A stretch of DNA of 64,000 nucleotides from Polycladomyces abyssicola (lineage in GTDB: Bacteria; Bacillota; Bacilli; Thermoactinomycetales; JIR-001). Of the stretch, positions 53,550-62,717 are shown one piece after another. Every line of letters begins with the position of its first letter. Within the stretch, counting starts at the first letter, position 1. The position numbers were made by a program, and so were the translations under genes. Below the pieces are notes generated by a model. The model was not told the origin of the DNA, made no database searches, and worked only from the letters and a program-made list of their open reading frames with translations. The stretch lies in contig NZ_AP024601.1 of NCBI RefSeq assembly GCF_018326425.1, forward strand, positions 546,001-610,000, read 5' to 3'.

Positions 53550-55694
53550 GTGTCCACGCGCAAACCGCAAATCCTAGCCATTGATGCCGGAGGAACGATG
53601 ACCGACACGTTTATCATCGATGACCGGGGGGAGTTTGTCGTCGGGAAGGCGCAAACGACTCCGGAAGACGAGTCGGTCGGCCTCTTGAATTCCTCTGAGG
53701 ACGCTCTCTTGTACTGGGACATGACGGTAGAAGAGGCGTTTCCGCAGCTGCTGACGGGGGTCTATTCCGGCACCGCCATGCTGAACCGACTCGTGTCCCG
53801 TAAAGGGCGTAAGGTCGGATTGATTGTGAACAAGGGCATGGAGGACTTCCACCGGATGGGTCGAGCCGTACAGTCGTACCTCGGATACTCGTATTCGGAC
53901 CGGCTTCATCTCAACACACATAAGTATGATCCGCCGTTAGTACCCCGCGAATGGACACGTGGCGTGACGGAAAGGATCGACATGTTCGGGAACGTTGTCA
54001 TCCCGCTATATGAACACGAAGTGGAGCCGATCGTGCGGGAATTGGTCGAAGAAGGCGTGGAGGCCATTGTCATCAGCCTGTTGCATTCGTACAAGAATCC
54101 GGTGCATGAACGGCGCGTGCGCGACATCGCCCGCGAGACGATTCAAAAGATGGGTAAGGATATCCCGGTGTTCGCGTCAGTGGATTACTATCCGGTGCGC
54201 AAGGAGTCTCATCGGACGAACACAACCATCCTGGAAGCGTACGCGGCAGACCCTTCGCGTAAAACACTTGAGAAGGTCAACGAGAGTCTCCGTGAAAAAG
54301 GGAAGAAGTTTGACATCCGCGTCATGGCCAGCCACGGTGGGACCATTAGCTTTCGTGCCAACGAATTGGCCCGCACGTTGGTGTCCGGCCCGATTGGCGG
54401 TGTGGTTGGTGCCAAATATTTAGGTGAACATCTGGGCATCTCCAACATCGCTTGTTCGGACATTGGCGGAACCAGTTTTGACGTGGCCATGATTACCCAA
54501 GGGGACTTCAGTATCAATACCAGTCCGGATATGGCACGTTTGGTACTGTCGTTGCCGTTGGTGTCAATGGACTCCATTGGCGCAGGTACCGGCAGCTTCG
54601 TCCGTGTCGATCCATATACGAAGTCGATAGTTCTCGGACCTGATAGCGCCGGGTACCGGGTGGGCGTTTGCAATCCGGATGGAGGGCTGGACACGATCAC
54701 CGTGTCCGATTGCCACGTGGTGCTGGGCCTCATCAATCCTGACAATTTCCTCGGGGGGCAGGTTAAGCTGGACCGGGAGCGGGCGTACGAGGCTGTCAAA
54801 ACCCAGCTGGCCGAACCGCTCGGGTTGTCGGTGGAAGACGCATCCTACGGCGTCATCGAGCTGCTCGAGTCCCAGTTGCGTAACTATTTGGAATCGATGA
54901 TCATGGGCAAGGGCTATTCACCAACACAGTTTGTCTGTTTCTCCTACGGTGGTGGGGGACCGCTGCATACCGCCGGTTACGTCAAAGGGCTGGGGTTTGA
55001 GGATGTCTTGGTGCCTGCGTGGGCGGCTGGTTTTTCCGCGTTCGGCTGTGGAGCAGCCGATTTCGAGTATCGGTACGATATGACCTTGGACATCAATGTC
55101 CCCGACGCGGCGACAGAAGAGCAAAAGGCCGAAGCGGCTGGTGTTCTGCAACGGGCTTGGAGCGAACTTCAGGAAAAAGTATCTGAAGAGTTTGTTAAGA
55201 ATGGATTTTCCCGTGATGAGGTCCGTTTCCGGCTGTTCTTCCGCATGCAGTACCAAGGCCAGCTGAACGATTTGGAAATCGAATCACCCCTGATGCGTGC
55301 CGAAACGGCGGACCACTGGGATGCGCTGGTAGCATCGTTCGAAGAAACGTACGCGCGGGTATATGCCAAAGCGGCACGTTCGCCGGAGCTCGGGTACACC
55401 GTTACGGGTGCTATTGTGCGTGGCGTCGTCGACGTGCCGAAGCCGAAGATTCCGGAAGAGCCGCTGGTCGGGGAAGAGCCGCCGAAAGACGCCTACCTTG
55501 GCAAACGGCGGGTATACTGGGACGGCAAGTGGGTCGAGGCCGACATCTGGGAGATGGAAGCCCTCAAGGCGGGCAACCGCATCAAGAGCTTCTCGATCAT
55601 TGAGTCCCCGGCGACCACCTTTGTCGTGCCCTTCGGATTTGAGACCGTTCTCGATAAGCACCGCATTTTCCATCTGCGGGAAGTGTCTCGCTAA
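53550..55694 (+). CDS. acxA: Acetone carboxylase beta subunit (hydantoinase A-like)
   Basis: A 714-residue hydantoinase/oxoprolinase-family subunit with the ASKHA-type ATP-binding pattern at AIDAGGTMTDTFIID (~10) and DIGGTSFDVAMITQGDF (~305). In acetone carboxylase the beta subunit uses ATP to phosphorylate acetone and bicarbonate. The 714-767-166 residue gene trio matches acxA-acxB-acxC of Xanthobacter and Rhodobacter in order and size, so this is acetone carboxylase and not hydantoinase. GTG start; GGAGGGGAG lies about 12 bases ahead. Controlled by the sigma-54 promoter upstream. Confidence 0.9.
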   Translation: MSTRKPQILAIDAGGTMTDTFIIDDRGEFVVGKAQTTPEDESVGLLNSSEDALLYWDMTVEEAFPQLLTGVYSGTAMLNRLVSRKGRKVGLIVNKGMEDFHRMGRAVQSYLGYSYSDRLHLNTHKYDPPLVPREWTRGVTERIDMFGNVVIPLYEHEVEPIVRELVEEGVEAIVISLLHSYKNPVHERRVRDIARETIQKMGKDIPVFASVDYYPVRKESHRTNTTILEAYAADPSRKTLEKVNESLREKGKKFDIRVMASHGGTISFRANELARTLVSGPIGGVVGAKYLGEHLGISNIACSDIGGTSFDVAMITQGDFSINTSPDMARLVLSLPLVSMDSIGAGTGSFVRVDPYTKSIVLGPDSAGYRVGVCNPDGGLDTITVSDCHVVLGLINPDNFLGGQVKLDRERAYEAVKTQLAEPLGLSVEDASYGVIELLESQLRNYLESMIMGKGYSPTQFVCFSYGGGGPLHTAGYVKGLGFEDVLVPAWAAGFSAFGCGAADFEYRYDMTLDINVPDAATEEQKAEAAGVLQRAWSELQEKVSEEFVKNGFSRDEVRFRLFFRMQYQGQLNDLEIESPLMRAETADHWDALVASFEETYARVYAKAARSPELGYTVTGAIVRGVVDVPKPKIPEEPLVGEEPPKDAYLGKRRVYWDGKWVEADIWEMEALKAGNRIKSFSIIESPATTFVVPFGFETVLDKHRIFHLREVSR

Positions 55695-55717
55695 CCTTTC
55701 AAAGGAGGGATTGTGCC

Positions 55718-58021
55718 ATGGCGATTCGCGAGAGCGATTTGGCTGCGAAACAGGAGCAGGCCAAGCAGATGCGGCCGATCGGATGGGACGGCAAGACATT
55801 GAAAGAGATGCGCCGCGAAATCGACGAATTGTCGAAGGAGACCGGGTATTATGCCGGTTTGAAGGAGCTGCCGTTCAAAGAGTCGGAACCGATCCGTTTT
55901 GAGAAAATTTTCGCCAAGCTCCGCGGTGGTGTTGTCCACGCCCGGGAGACGGCCAAACGCGTGGCTGCATCTCCCATTGTGGAACAAGAAGGTGAGCTGT
56001 GCTTCACCCTTTACACCCCGGAAGGCGATTCGGTGGTCACGTCAACGGGGATCATTATTCACGTGGGAACGATGGGTTCGGCAATCAAGTTCATGATTGA
56101 AAACGACTACGAGGAGAATCCAGGGATTGAACCGGGGGATATCTTCTGCAACAACGACTGTCAGGTGGGCAACGTCCATCCCTGTGACGTCCATACCATT
56201 GTCCCGATTTTCTGGAAAGGGGAACTCGTCGGCTGGGTCGGTGGCGTCACTCACGTAATCGACACCGGTGCCACGGCCCCCGGAAGCATGTGCGTCGGGC
56301 CGGTGAACCGCTACGACGACGGATACCAGGTGGCCTGCCGCAAAATCGGTCAAAACGATGAGCTGTTGCGCGATTGGCTGATCGAAAGCCAGCGATCGAT
56401 ACGCACCACGAAGTACTGGCTGCTTGACGAGCGGACTCGCGTGGCCGGCTGCCATATGATCCGCGACCTGGTGCTCAACATCATCGACGAAGAAGGAATT
56501 GACAGGTACAAGCAATTTATCCGCGAGATCATCGAAGAAGGGCGGCGCGGGCTCATCAACCGCCTGAAAGCGATGACGGTCCCCGGCAAGTATCGCCAAG
56601 TGGGGTTTGTTGATGTACCGTATCGGCATTCCGACGTGGATGTCCCGCCCTATGCCAAGGTCGACACGATTATGCACGCACCGTCGGAAGTCACCATTCA
56701 CCCCGACGGCCGCTGGGAGCTGAGTTTCGATGGCGCAAGCCGCTGGGGCTGGCACAGTTACAACGCACAACCCATCGCGTTTACCAGTGGCATCTGGGTC
56801 ATGATGACCCAAACACTGATCCCGAACGACCGCGTGAACGACGGAGCTGTTTACGCCACCAACTTCGTTTTACCCGAGGGGGGCTGGATGAACCCCGACG
56901 ACATCCGCACAGCGCACAGTTATGCGTGGCATTTCCTCGTTTCCGCGTGGAGCCCGCTGTGGCGGGGACTGAGTCGGGCCTACTTCAGCCGCGGCTATTT
57001 GGAAGAAGTGAATGCCGGCAACGCAAACACGAGTAACTGGCTGCAAGGTGGCGGGTTTAACCAGTACAACACCATCCACGCCGTGAACAGCTTTGAGGCA
57101 GCTGCCGAGGGTACCGGCGCCTCGGCCGTGCGGGACGGACTGGATCATGCGGCGGCGATCTGGAATCCTGAAGGCGACATGGGAGACATGGAAATCTGGG
57201 AGCTTGCCGAGCCATTGTTGTACCTTGGCCGGTCGATCAAACCCAACACCGGCGGGTACGGAAAATACCGCGGTGGTTGTGGCTATGAAACCCTGCGCAT
57301 GGTGTGGAACGCCAAGGACTGGACGATGTTCTTTATGGGTAACGGGTACATGTCGAGCGACTGCGGTTTGATGGGTGGATATCCAGCAGCAGCAGGGTAT
57401 CGCTTCGAAGCACACGGAACCGACCTGAAGGAGCGTTTCGAAAAACGGTTGCCGTTCCCGCAAGGCGGAGATCCGAATCCTGACGAACCACAGTACGAAA
57501 AGCTGCTTGAGGCGAAAGTCATCAAGCGTGACAAGCAAGCGATTACCACGGAAGCGATTTTTGACAACTACGACTTGTACCTCAACTACCTGCGCGGTGG
57601 GCCTGGGTTCGGCGATCCGCTGGAGCGCAAGCCAGAGCACATCGAAGTGGACCTCAATGGTGGGTACATCTTGCCGGAGTACGCTGAAAAAGTGTACGGG
57701 GCTGTGTTTACCCGCGACGAAAAGGGGCAATATCATGTTGACCCGGTGAAGACCGCGGAACGGCGTAAGCAAATCCGGCAGGAGCGGCTCAAGCGAGGCA
57801 AGCCGACCCGTGAGTGGATGAAGGAAGAACGCGAGCGCATTCTGCGCAAGGAAGCCGCTGTGCAGGTTCGGCACATGTACGCTTCAAGCTTTTCCTTGAG
57901 TGAGAAGTTCTTACAGGAATTCCGTTCGTTCTGGAACCTGCCGGAAAGCTGGATTGTGAGGGAAGATGAGTTGGAGGTACCCACGTTTGGGGCCAAGTTG
58001 AAACTGAGAGAAAGTCTTTAA
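55718..58021 (+). CDS. acxB: Acetone carboxylase alpha subunit (hydantoinase B-like)
   Basis: A 767-residue catalytic subunit. The manganese-site region reads NNDCQVGNVHPCDVH and later GGVTHVIDTGA, carrying the aspartate and histidines known to bind Mn in acetone carboxylase. Here phosphorylated acetone (as enolate) and CO2 from carboxyphosphate join to form acetoacetate. Full length, no damage. AAAGGAGGG stands ahead of the ATG, 23 bases after acxA. Confidence 0.92.
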   Translation: MAIRESDLAAKQEQAKQMRPIGWDGKTLKEMRREIDELSKETGYYAGLKELPFKESEPIRFEKIFAKLRGGVVHARETAKRVAASPIVEQEGELCFTLYTPEGDSVVTSTGIIIHVGTMGSAIKFMIENDYEENPGIEPGDIFCNNDCQVGNVHPCDVHTIVPIFWKGELVGWVGGVTHVIDTGATAPGSMCVGPVNRYDDGYQVACRKIGQNDELLRDWLIESQRSIRTTKYWLLDERTRVAGCHMIRDLVLNIIDEEGIDRYKQFIREIIEEGRRGLINRLKAMTVPGKYRQVGFVDVPYRHSDVDVPPYAKVDTIMHAPSEVTIHPDGRWELSFDGASRWGWHSYNAQPIAFTSGIWVMMTQTLIPNDRVNDGAVYATNFVLPEGGWMNPDDIRTAHSYAWHFLVSAWSPLWRGLSRAYFSRGYLEEVNAGNANTSNWLQGGGFNQYNTIHAVNSFEAAAEGTGASAVRDGLDHAAAIWNPEGDMGDMEIWELAEPLLYLGRSIKPNTGGYGKYRGGCGYETLRMVWNAKDWTMFFMGNGYMSSDCGLMGGYPAAAGYRFEAHGTDLKERFEKRLPFPQGGDPNPDEPQYEKLLEAKVIKRDKQAITTEAIFDNYDLYLNYLRGGPGFGDPLERKPEHIEVDLNGGYILPEYAEKVYGAVFTRDEKGQYHVDPVKTAERRKQIRQERLKRGKPTREWMKEERERILRKEAAVQVRHMYASSFSLSEKFLQEFRSFWNLPESWIVREDELEVPTFGAKLKLRESL

Positions 58022-58037
58022 ATAGGGGGAAACGTAA

Positions 58038-58538
58038 ATGGCGCAGGAATATGATCGCCGAACGATCGAAGAGCTGATCGACGGAACCGTCAGTTTCCCG
58101 AAACTAAAGGAGATGCTGTCGTCCTTTAAGGATCCTGGCCGGTTTGACACCTACGTGAGCATTTTGCAGGAGCGTGTGCCGTGGGATGACAAGATTTTGC
58201 TCCCATACGGTGAGCACTTGTACGTGGTGCTGAAAAAAGATGGCTCTCGCGTAATCAAGTGCGACTGCGGGCACGAGTTCGGCGATTACTGCCAGAACTG
58301 GAAGCTGAATGCTCTTGTGTATGTGCGTGACGACGAACAGAAGATGACCGAGCTGTATCCCAAGCTGCTGGCGCCCGATCCGCAGTGGCAAGTCATCCGC
58401 GAATATTATTGCCCCAACTGCGCTACGCAGTTGGAGGTGGAAGCCGTCACCCCGTGGTATCCTGTCATTCACGACTACGAACCTGACATCGATGCTTTCT
58501 ACGAACAATGGTTGGGTCGTCCTGTTCCTCAGCCATAA
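58038..58538 (+). CDS. acxC: Acetone carboxylase gamma subunit
   Basis: A 166-residue small subunit. Two cysteine pairs, KCDCGHEFGDYC (~75) and YYCPNCATQLEVE (~128), form a zinc site. This protein family is found only with acetone/acetophenone-type carboxylases, which confirms the identity of the operon. Ribosome site AGGGGG before the ATG. A GC-rich hairpin at 58547 follows. Confidence 0.93.
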   Translation: MAQEYDRRTIEELIDGTVSFPKLKEMLSSFKDPGRFDTYVSILQERVPWDDKILLPYGEHLYVVLKKDGSRVIKCDCGHEFGDYCQNWKLNALVYVRDDEQKMTELYPKLLAPDPQWQVIREYYCPNCATQLEVEAVTPWYPVIHDYEPDIDAFYEQWLGRPVPQP

Positions 58539-58546
58539 GACATACC

Positions 58547-58572
58547 AAGCCCCGCCGGTAGTGGCGGGGCTT
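58547..58572. terminator. Hairpin between acxC and the convergent regulator gene
   Basis: AAGCCCCGCC, loop GGTAGT, GGCGGGGCTT; very stable, but with poor T runs on both strands. Confidence 0.65.
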
Positions 58573-58585
58573 ACGTATTACTTCA

Positions 58586-60604
58586 TTATGGGTTTCCAGC
58601 GCGGATGATGGCCCTCTTTTCAATGCCTAGTTTTTTAAGTCTACGGTATAGCGTGGTTCGGGCAATGCCGAGACGGCGGGCCGCCTCCGACAGGTTTCCG
58701 CCCGTTTCCGTTAGAATTTGCAATAACCGCTCCTTTTCCCCGGAAGGGCTGCCGTCACTGGTAAAAGTGAGTTCGTTTTTGGAATCGACCGTCAACAGTG
58801 TACAGGTTTGCTCCTGAGTGTCAGAGAGGTACGCGTTTCCGATGGCATGAGGGAAGTGGTCCGAGTCGATCCGGTCACCAGCACAGAAGAGCATGGCATG
58901 CTCGACGGCGTTTTCCAGCTCACGAACGTTTCCGGGCCAGTCGTATCGGTGAACGAGAAACGCCTTCAACTCGGGATCGATTTTGGGAATGGGACGGTTG
59001 TACTTGTCTGCGAATCGCCTGACAAAGTGATCGAGTAAAAGCGGAATGTCGTCACGCCGGTCCCGCAGCGGCGGAATGGCGATGCTGATTACGTGCAGCC
59101 GGTAAAACAAGTCAGCCCGAAAGCGTTTTTCCCGCACCATTTGGACCAAGTCACGGTGAGTGGCGGCAATGATCCGTACATCGACCTTGGCGGGACGGTG
59201 ACCGCCCAGGCGGAGAATTTCCTTCTCTTGTAGAACCCGAAGCAGGTGAACTTGAAATTCCAGGGGCATCTCCCCAATTTCGTCAAGAAAGAGTGTACCA
59301 CCGTCCGCTTCCTCAAATTTGCCCTTTTTTCCTTGTTTCAAGCCTCCGGTAAATGTTCCTGGCTCGTATCCAAACAGCTCCGCCGCGATCAGTTCTTTGG
59401 GGATGGCCCCACAGTTGATCGCAATGAAAGGCTTATCGCGGCGGCGGCTCGATGCGTGAATGGCGCGGGCAAACCGTTCTTTTCCCGTTCCGCTCTCGCC
59501 GAGGAGCAGCACTGGAACATCGGTGTCAGCCACCACTTCGCATTTGGTCATTGCTTGTACCATGGCCGGCGAATGACCGACGAGGTCTTTCCATGAAGGG
59601 TTGGAACGCATCAGTGGTTCCGATCGGTTGACGACAGATTTGTTGCGGATGATACAGAGAAATCCGATGCGCGCGTCGTCGTCGAAAACCTCCTCAATGG
59701 CGGTTACGTCGGGTGTTTGCGGTTGAAACGACTTACATTTTTGCGCATCCGCGTTGGATTGGTGATCGGTCATAAGCTGGTAGAGCAGTTGACGCAAGCA
59801 GGCGTAGTTGTTCGCTAACCAACGCCGAGCGGCTGTGTTGGCCTGAACCATCTGAAAAGACAAATCCAACACCACTACGCCATCTTGTGGATAGCGTCTA
59901 TGGGCTTCCCAAAATCGTTCCATTAACCGATAGCGGTGACGATCGGCCTCCTCGTTCAACCGTTGTTGAATCAATTGGGACGCGGCCACTACCAAGCCGA
60001 GACTGTGGGGTTGTGCATAGTTCCAGGGTCCGGTGAGGTCGACAACCCCGAGGATATTCTGGGTGATTGGATCAAAAATGGGGGCGGAGGAACATGTCCA
60101 GTCATGGACGCCCTCGCAAAAGTGTTCAGAGGCAAAAATTTGTACGGGCTGTCCAGTCTTCAAGCACGTCCCGATCGCGTTGGTTCCAATCGCCTCTTCG
60201 CTCCACTGCGAACCAACGACGAAATTCATTTTTTCCGCCCGCTGTAAAATAGATTGTTCGCCGCACAGGTACAAAATGAACCCATCGTGATTGCACAGGG
60301 TTAGGAGATGGCCCGTCTCTTCCGTCTGTTTTGCCAGCCGTTCCAATATGGGAAGGGCCAGTTGATACAAACGGAAATTGGCGATACGTTTTTGTACGTC
60401 CTCATCGCTTAACAGTACCGTTGTCTGCTGCCGTGTGGGATCCACACCGGTCTCCATACAGCGTTTCCATGAGTTTTGTACTACAGGTCGAACGGCACGA
60501 GGGATCTGACGCTCCTCGAGAAAACAATTCCATTGTCGGGACATTTCGAGCCGTTTATCGGCAATTTCGTAAGAGGACGTAAGGGCCAAATGCCTTTGGG
60601 TCAC
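58586..60604 (-). CDS. acxR: Sigma-54-dependent activator, AcxR/AcoR type, with GTFTGG loop
   Basis: A 672-residue enhancer-binding protein. N-terminal GAF-like sensor has EEAIGTNAIGTCLKTGQPV (~135). The AAA+ domain has GESGTGKERFARAIH (Walker A, ~368) and [12 protein letters not shown]; the C-terminal helix-turn-helix is LSEAARRLGIARTTLYRRL. The loop that touches sigma-54, normally GAFTGA, reads GTFTGG (bases 59359-59342). Start GTG 60604 has GGGAGGG 7 bases ahead. It faces the acx operon and is the likely acetone/alcohol-responsive activator of the promoter at 53450. The name is inferred from position. Confidence 0.88.
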   Translation of the reverse strand: MTQRHLALTSSYEIADKRLEMSRQWNCFLEERQIPRAVRPVVQNSWKRCMETGVDPTRQQTTVLLSDEDVQKRIANFRLYQLALPILERLAKQTEETGHLLTLCNHDGFILYLCGEQSILQRAEKMNFVVGSQWSEEAIGTNAIGTCLKTGQPVQIFASEHFCEGVHDWTCSSAPIFDPITQNILGVVDLTGPWNYAQPHSLGLVVAASQLIQQRLNEEADRHRYRLMERFWEAHRRYPQDGVVVLDLSFQMVQANTAARRWLANNYACLRQLLYQLMTDHQSNADAQKCKSFQPQTPDVTAIEEVFDDDARIGFLCIIRNKSVVNRSEPLMRSNPSWKDLVGHSPAMVQAMTKCEVVADTDVPVLLLGESGTGKERFARAIHASSRRRDKPFIAINCGAIPKELIAAELFGYEPGTFTGGLKQGKKGKFEEADGGTLFLDEIGEMPLEFQVHLLRVLQEKEILRLGGHRPAKVDVRIIAATHRDLVQMVREKRFRADLFYRLHVISIAIPPLRDRRDDIPLLLDHFVRRFADKYNRPIPKIDPELKAFLVHRYDWPGNVRELENAVEHAMLFCAGDRIDSDHFPHAIGNAYLSDTQEQTCTLLTVDSKNELTFTSDGSPSGEKERLLQILTETGGNLSEAARRLGIARTTLYRRLKKLGIEKRAIIRAGNP

Positions 60605-60994
60605 GGTTATCCCTCCCGAACGGGAACGTGATTTTTGGCGCAGGGACCCTGTACGATTACTGGAATATATCGACGCACATCCATTGTTGCATACCAATTT
60701 TAACTATACAAAAAATATAGATTCTTTACAACAGATGGGGCAATTTGTGTGATATCGCTTATATCACCGAGTTTTATACCATGATCATGGGCATGTGCAT
60801 GCGTTCAAACATATAGGTGGATACAAAATTTTGTGAGAGCAAATGGTGAAAAAAAGGGATTTGTTATACGAATGATCGAATGGATAGAACGAGAGGTATG
60901 AATTCCGATTGAAGTGTTTTCTGCTTGAGAAAAACATAGGCGTTTGCTTCCCACATGATTAGTAAATTAGGTACAGCAATATCGACGACCAGAA
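60605..60994. other. Intergenic region with orphan palindromes
   Basis: AT-rich gap between the activator and the iolC remnant. GTGATAT, CGCTT, ATATCAC (60750-60768) is a perfect 7+5+7 dyad; CCATGATCATGG (60780-60791) and GCATGTGCATGC (60792-60803) lie beside it. They look like operator sites for a dimeric repressor, possibly left from a former iol control region. No gene seen. Confidence 0.5.
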
Positions 60995-61180
60995 AGTGGC
61001 GATGACGCTTTTGGTGCTGCTTATGTGTATGGGTTGTTGCAGGGATGGGAGGTTCATCGCCGGTTGGCGTTTGCCTGCGCTGCGGGAGCGATCGTGGTCG
61101 GTCGTCACAGTTGTTCTGAGGCGATGCCCACCCTGGAAGAAGTGGAAAATGTGTTACTGCATAACCAAGTAACCAGTTGA
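60995..61180 (+). pseudogene. iolC: C-terminal remnant of iolC (5-dehydro-2-deoxygluconokinase)
   Basis: Frame reading SGDDAFGAAYVYGLLQGWEV, then LAFACAAGAIVVGRHSCSEAMPTLEEVE to a TGA at 61180. The HSCS.AMPT.EE ending is characteristic of IolC, and the front is the PfkB signature-2 (normally TGAGDAF), already altered. About 260 codons are missing. It ends 27 bases before iolA, the gene that shares an operon with iolC in Bacillus. So the inositol operon has been cut away, leaving only its end and iolA. Confidence 0.8.
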
Positions 61181-61207
61181 AACGGGGATATGGAAAGGAG
61201 CTGGAAG

Positions 61208-62668
61208 ATGATGCCCCAAACGCAAACGCGCACGTTGCGCAACTTCATCGGAGGACAGTGGGTGGAGGCTCAAGTGGAACGCCTTGAAACGGTTCCCAAT
61301 CCGGCGACGGGGGAAACGCTCGTACAGGTCCCCCTGTCCGGGAGGAGCGATTTGGACCGGGCAGTGGAAGCAGCCAAGGAAGCATTTCGCACGTGGCGGA
61401 AGACGCCGGTGCCGGTGCGTGCCCGCATCCTGTTCAAGTATCATCAGCTGTTGATCGAGCACAAGGAAGAATTGGCCCGCCTCATCACAGAAGAAAACGG
61501 CAAAAGCTACAATGAGGCGCTGGGAGAAGTGCAACGGGGCATTGAATGCGTCGAGTTTGCGGCTGGCGCCCCAACGCTGATGATGGGCAGTACGCTTTCC
61601 GAAATCGCCACCGATATCGAATCGGCGATGTATCGGTATCCGCTCGGCGTGGTCGGTGGGATCACCCCGTTCAACTTCCCGATGATGGTGCCATGCTGGA
61701 TGTTCCCGCTGGCCATTGCCTGCGGCAACACGTTTGTGCTCAAGCCGTCCGAAAAAACGCCATTGTCGGCCAACCGCCTCGCCGAGCTGTTTGCCGAAGC
61801 CGGATTGCCCGACGGTGTTCTGAACGTTGTTCACGGTGCTCACGAAGTGGTGAACGGATTGTTGGAACATCCGGACATCAGAGCGATCTCCTTCGTCGGT
61901 TCCCAACCCGTTGCCGAGTACGTGTACCGGACGGCGGCGGCCAACGGGAAGCGGGTGCAGGCCTTGGCAGGAGCCAAAAACCACTCAATTGTCATGCCGG
62001 ATGCGGATTTGGAAAAGGCTGTGCCGGCCATCATCAACGCCGCATTCGGATCCGCCGGGGAGCGGTGCATGGCTTGCAGTGTCGTCGTGGCGGTAGGGGA
62101 CATCGCTGATCAACTGGTGGATCAACTGGTGCAGGCGGCGAATGAAATCCGCATCGGTAACGGTCTGGAACCTGACGTGTTCCTCGGTCCGGTCATTCGC
62201 GATGCGCACAAGGAGCGGACGGTCCAGTACATCGTCACGGGTGAAAAAGAAGGTGCCAAACTGGTCCGGGACGGACGGAACGACGCGGTGGACGAATCCG
62301 GTTACTTCATCGGGCCGACGATTTTCGATGAGGTAAAACCCGGTATGAAGATCTGGCAGGATGAGATCTTCGCTCCCGTCCTGTCCGTGGTTCGGGTAAA
62401 CACCTTGGATGAAGCGATCGAAGTGGCCAATCAATCTTCGTTCGCCAACGGTGCTTGCATTTTCACCGACAGTGCCAAAGCGATCCGCCAGTTCCGCGAA
62501 GAGATCGATGCGGGGATGCTCGGTGTCAACGTCGGGGTACCGGCACCGATGGCCTTCTTCCCCTTCTCCGGATGGAAGAACAGCTTCTACGGCGACCTGC
62601 ATGCTAACGGCCGCGACGGGGTGGAGTTCTATACCCGTAAAAAAATGATCACCCAACGGCATCAGTAA
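61208..62668 (+). CDS. iolA: Methylmalonate-semialdehyde dehydrogenase (CoA-acylating)
   Basis: A 486-residue CoA-dependent ALDH turning malonate or methylmalonate semialdehyde into acetyl- or propionyl-CoA. [20 protein letters not shown] binds NAD; the nucleophile is in [11 protein letters not shown] (~286); [15 protein letters not shown] replaces the usual ELGGK, typical of MmsA/IolA, which lack the general-base glutamate. AAAGGAG stands before ATG 61208. In this strain it probably serves valine or beta-alanine breakdown, since the inositol genes around it are gone. Confidence 0.92.
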   Translation: MMPQTQTRTLRNFIGGQWVEAQVERLETVPNPATGETLVQVPLSGRSDLDRAVEAAKEAFRTWRKTPVPVRARILFKYHQLLIEHKEELARLITEENGKSYNEALGEVQRGIECVEFAAGAPTLMMGSTLSEIATDIESAMYRYPLGVVGGITPFNFPMMVPCWMFPLAIACGNTFVLKPSEKTPLSANRLAELFAEAGLPDGVLNVVHGAHEVVNGLLEHPDIRAISFVGSQPVAEYVYRTAAANGKRVQALAGAKNHSIVMPDADLEKAVPAIINAAFGSAGERCMACSVVVAVGDIADQLVDQLVQAANEIRIGNGLEPDVFLGPVIRDAHKERTVQYIVTGEKEGAKLVRDGRNDAVDESGYFIGPTIFDEVKPGMKIWQDEIFAPVLSVVRVNTLDEAIEVANQSSFANGACIFTDSAKAIRQFREEIDAGMLGVNVGVPAPMAFFPFSGWKNSFYGDLHANGRDGVEFYTRKKMITQRHQ

Positions 62669-62675
62669 ACAGCAA

Positions 62676-62700
62676 CGCCCGCGATTGTGCGGGCGCTTTT
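62676..62700. terminator. Terminator between iolA and the nitrate reductase-like gene
   Basis: CGCCCGC, loop GATTGT, GCGGGCG, then CTTTTG on the forward strand. Usable in both directions. Confidence 0.75.
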
Positions 62701-62717
62701 GTTTCCTGTCAAATCAG

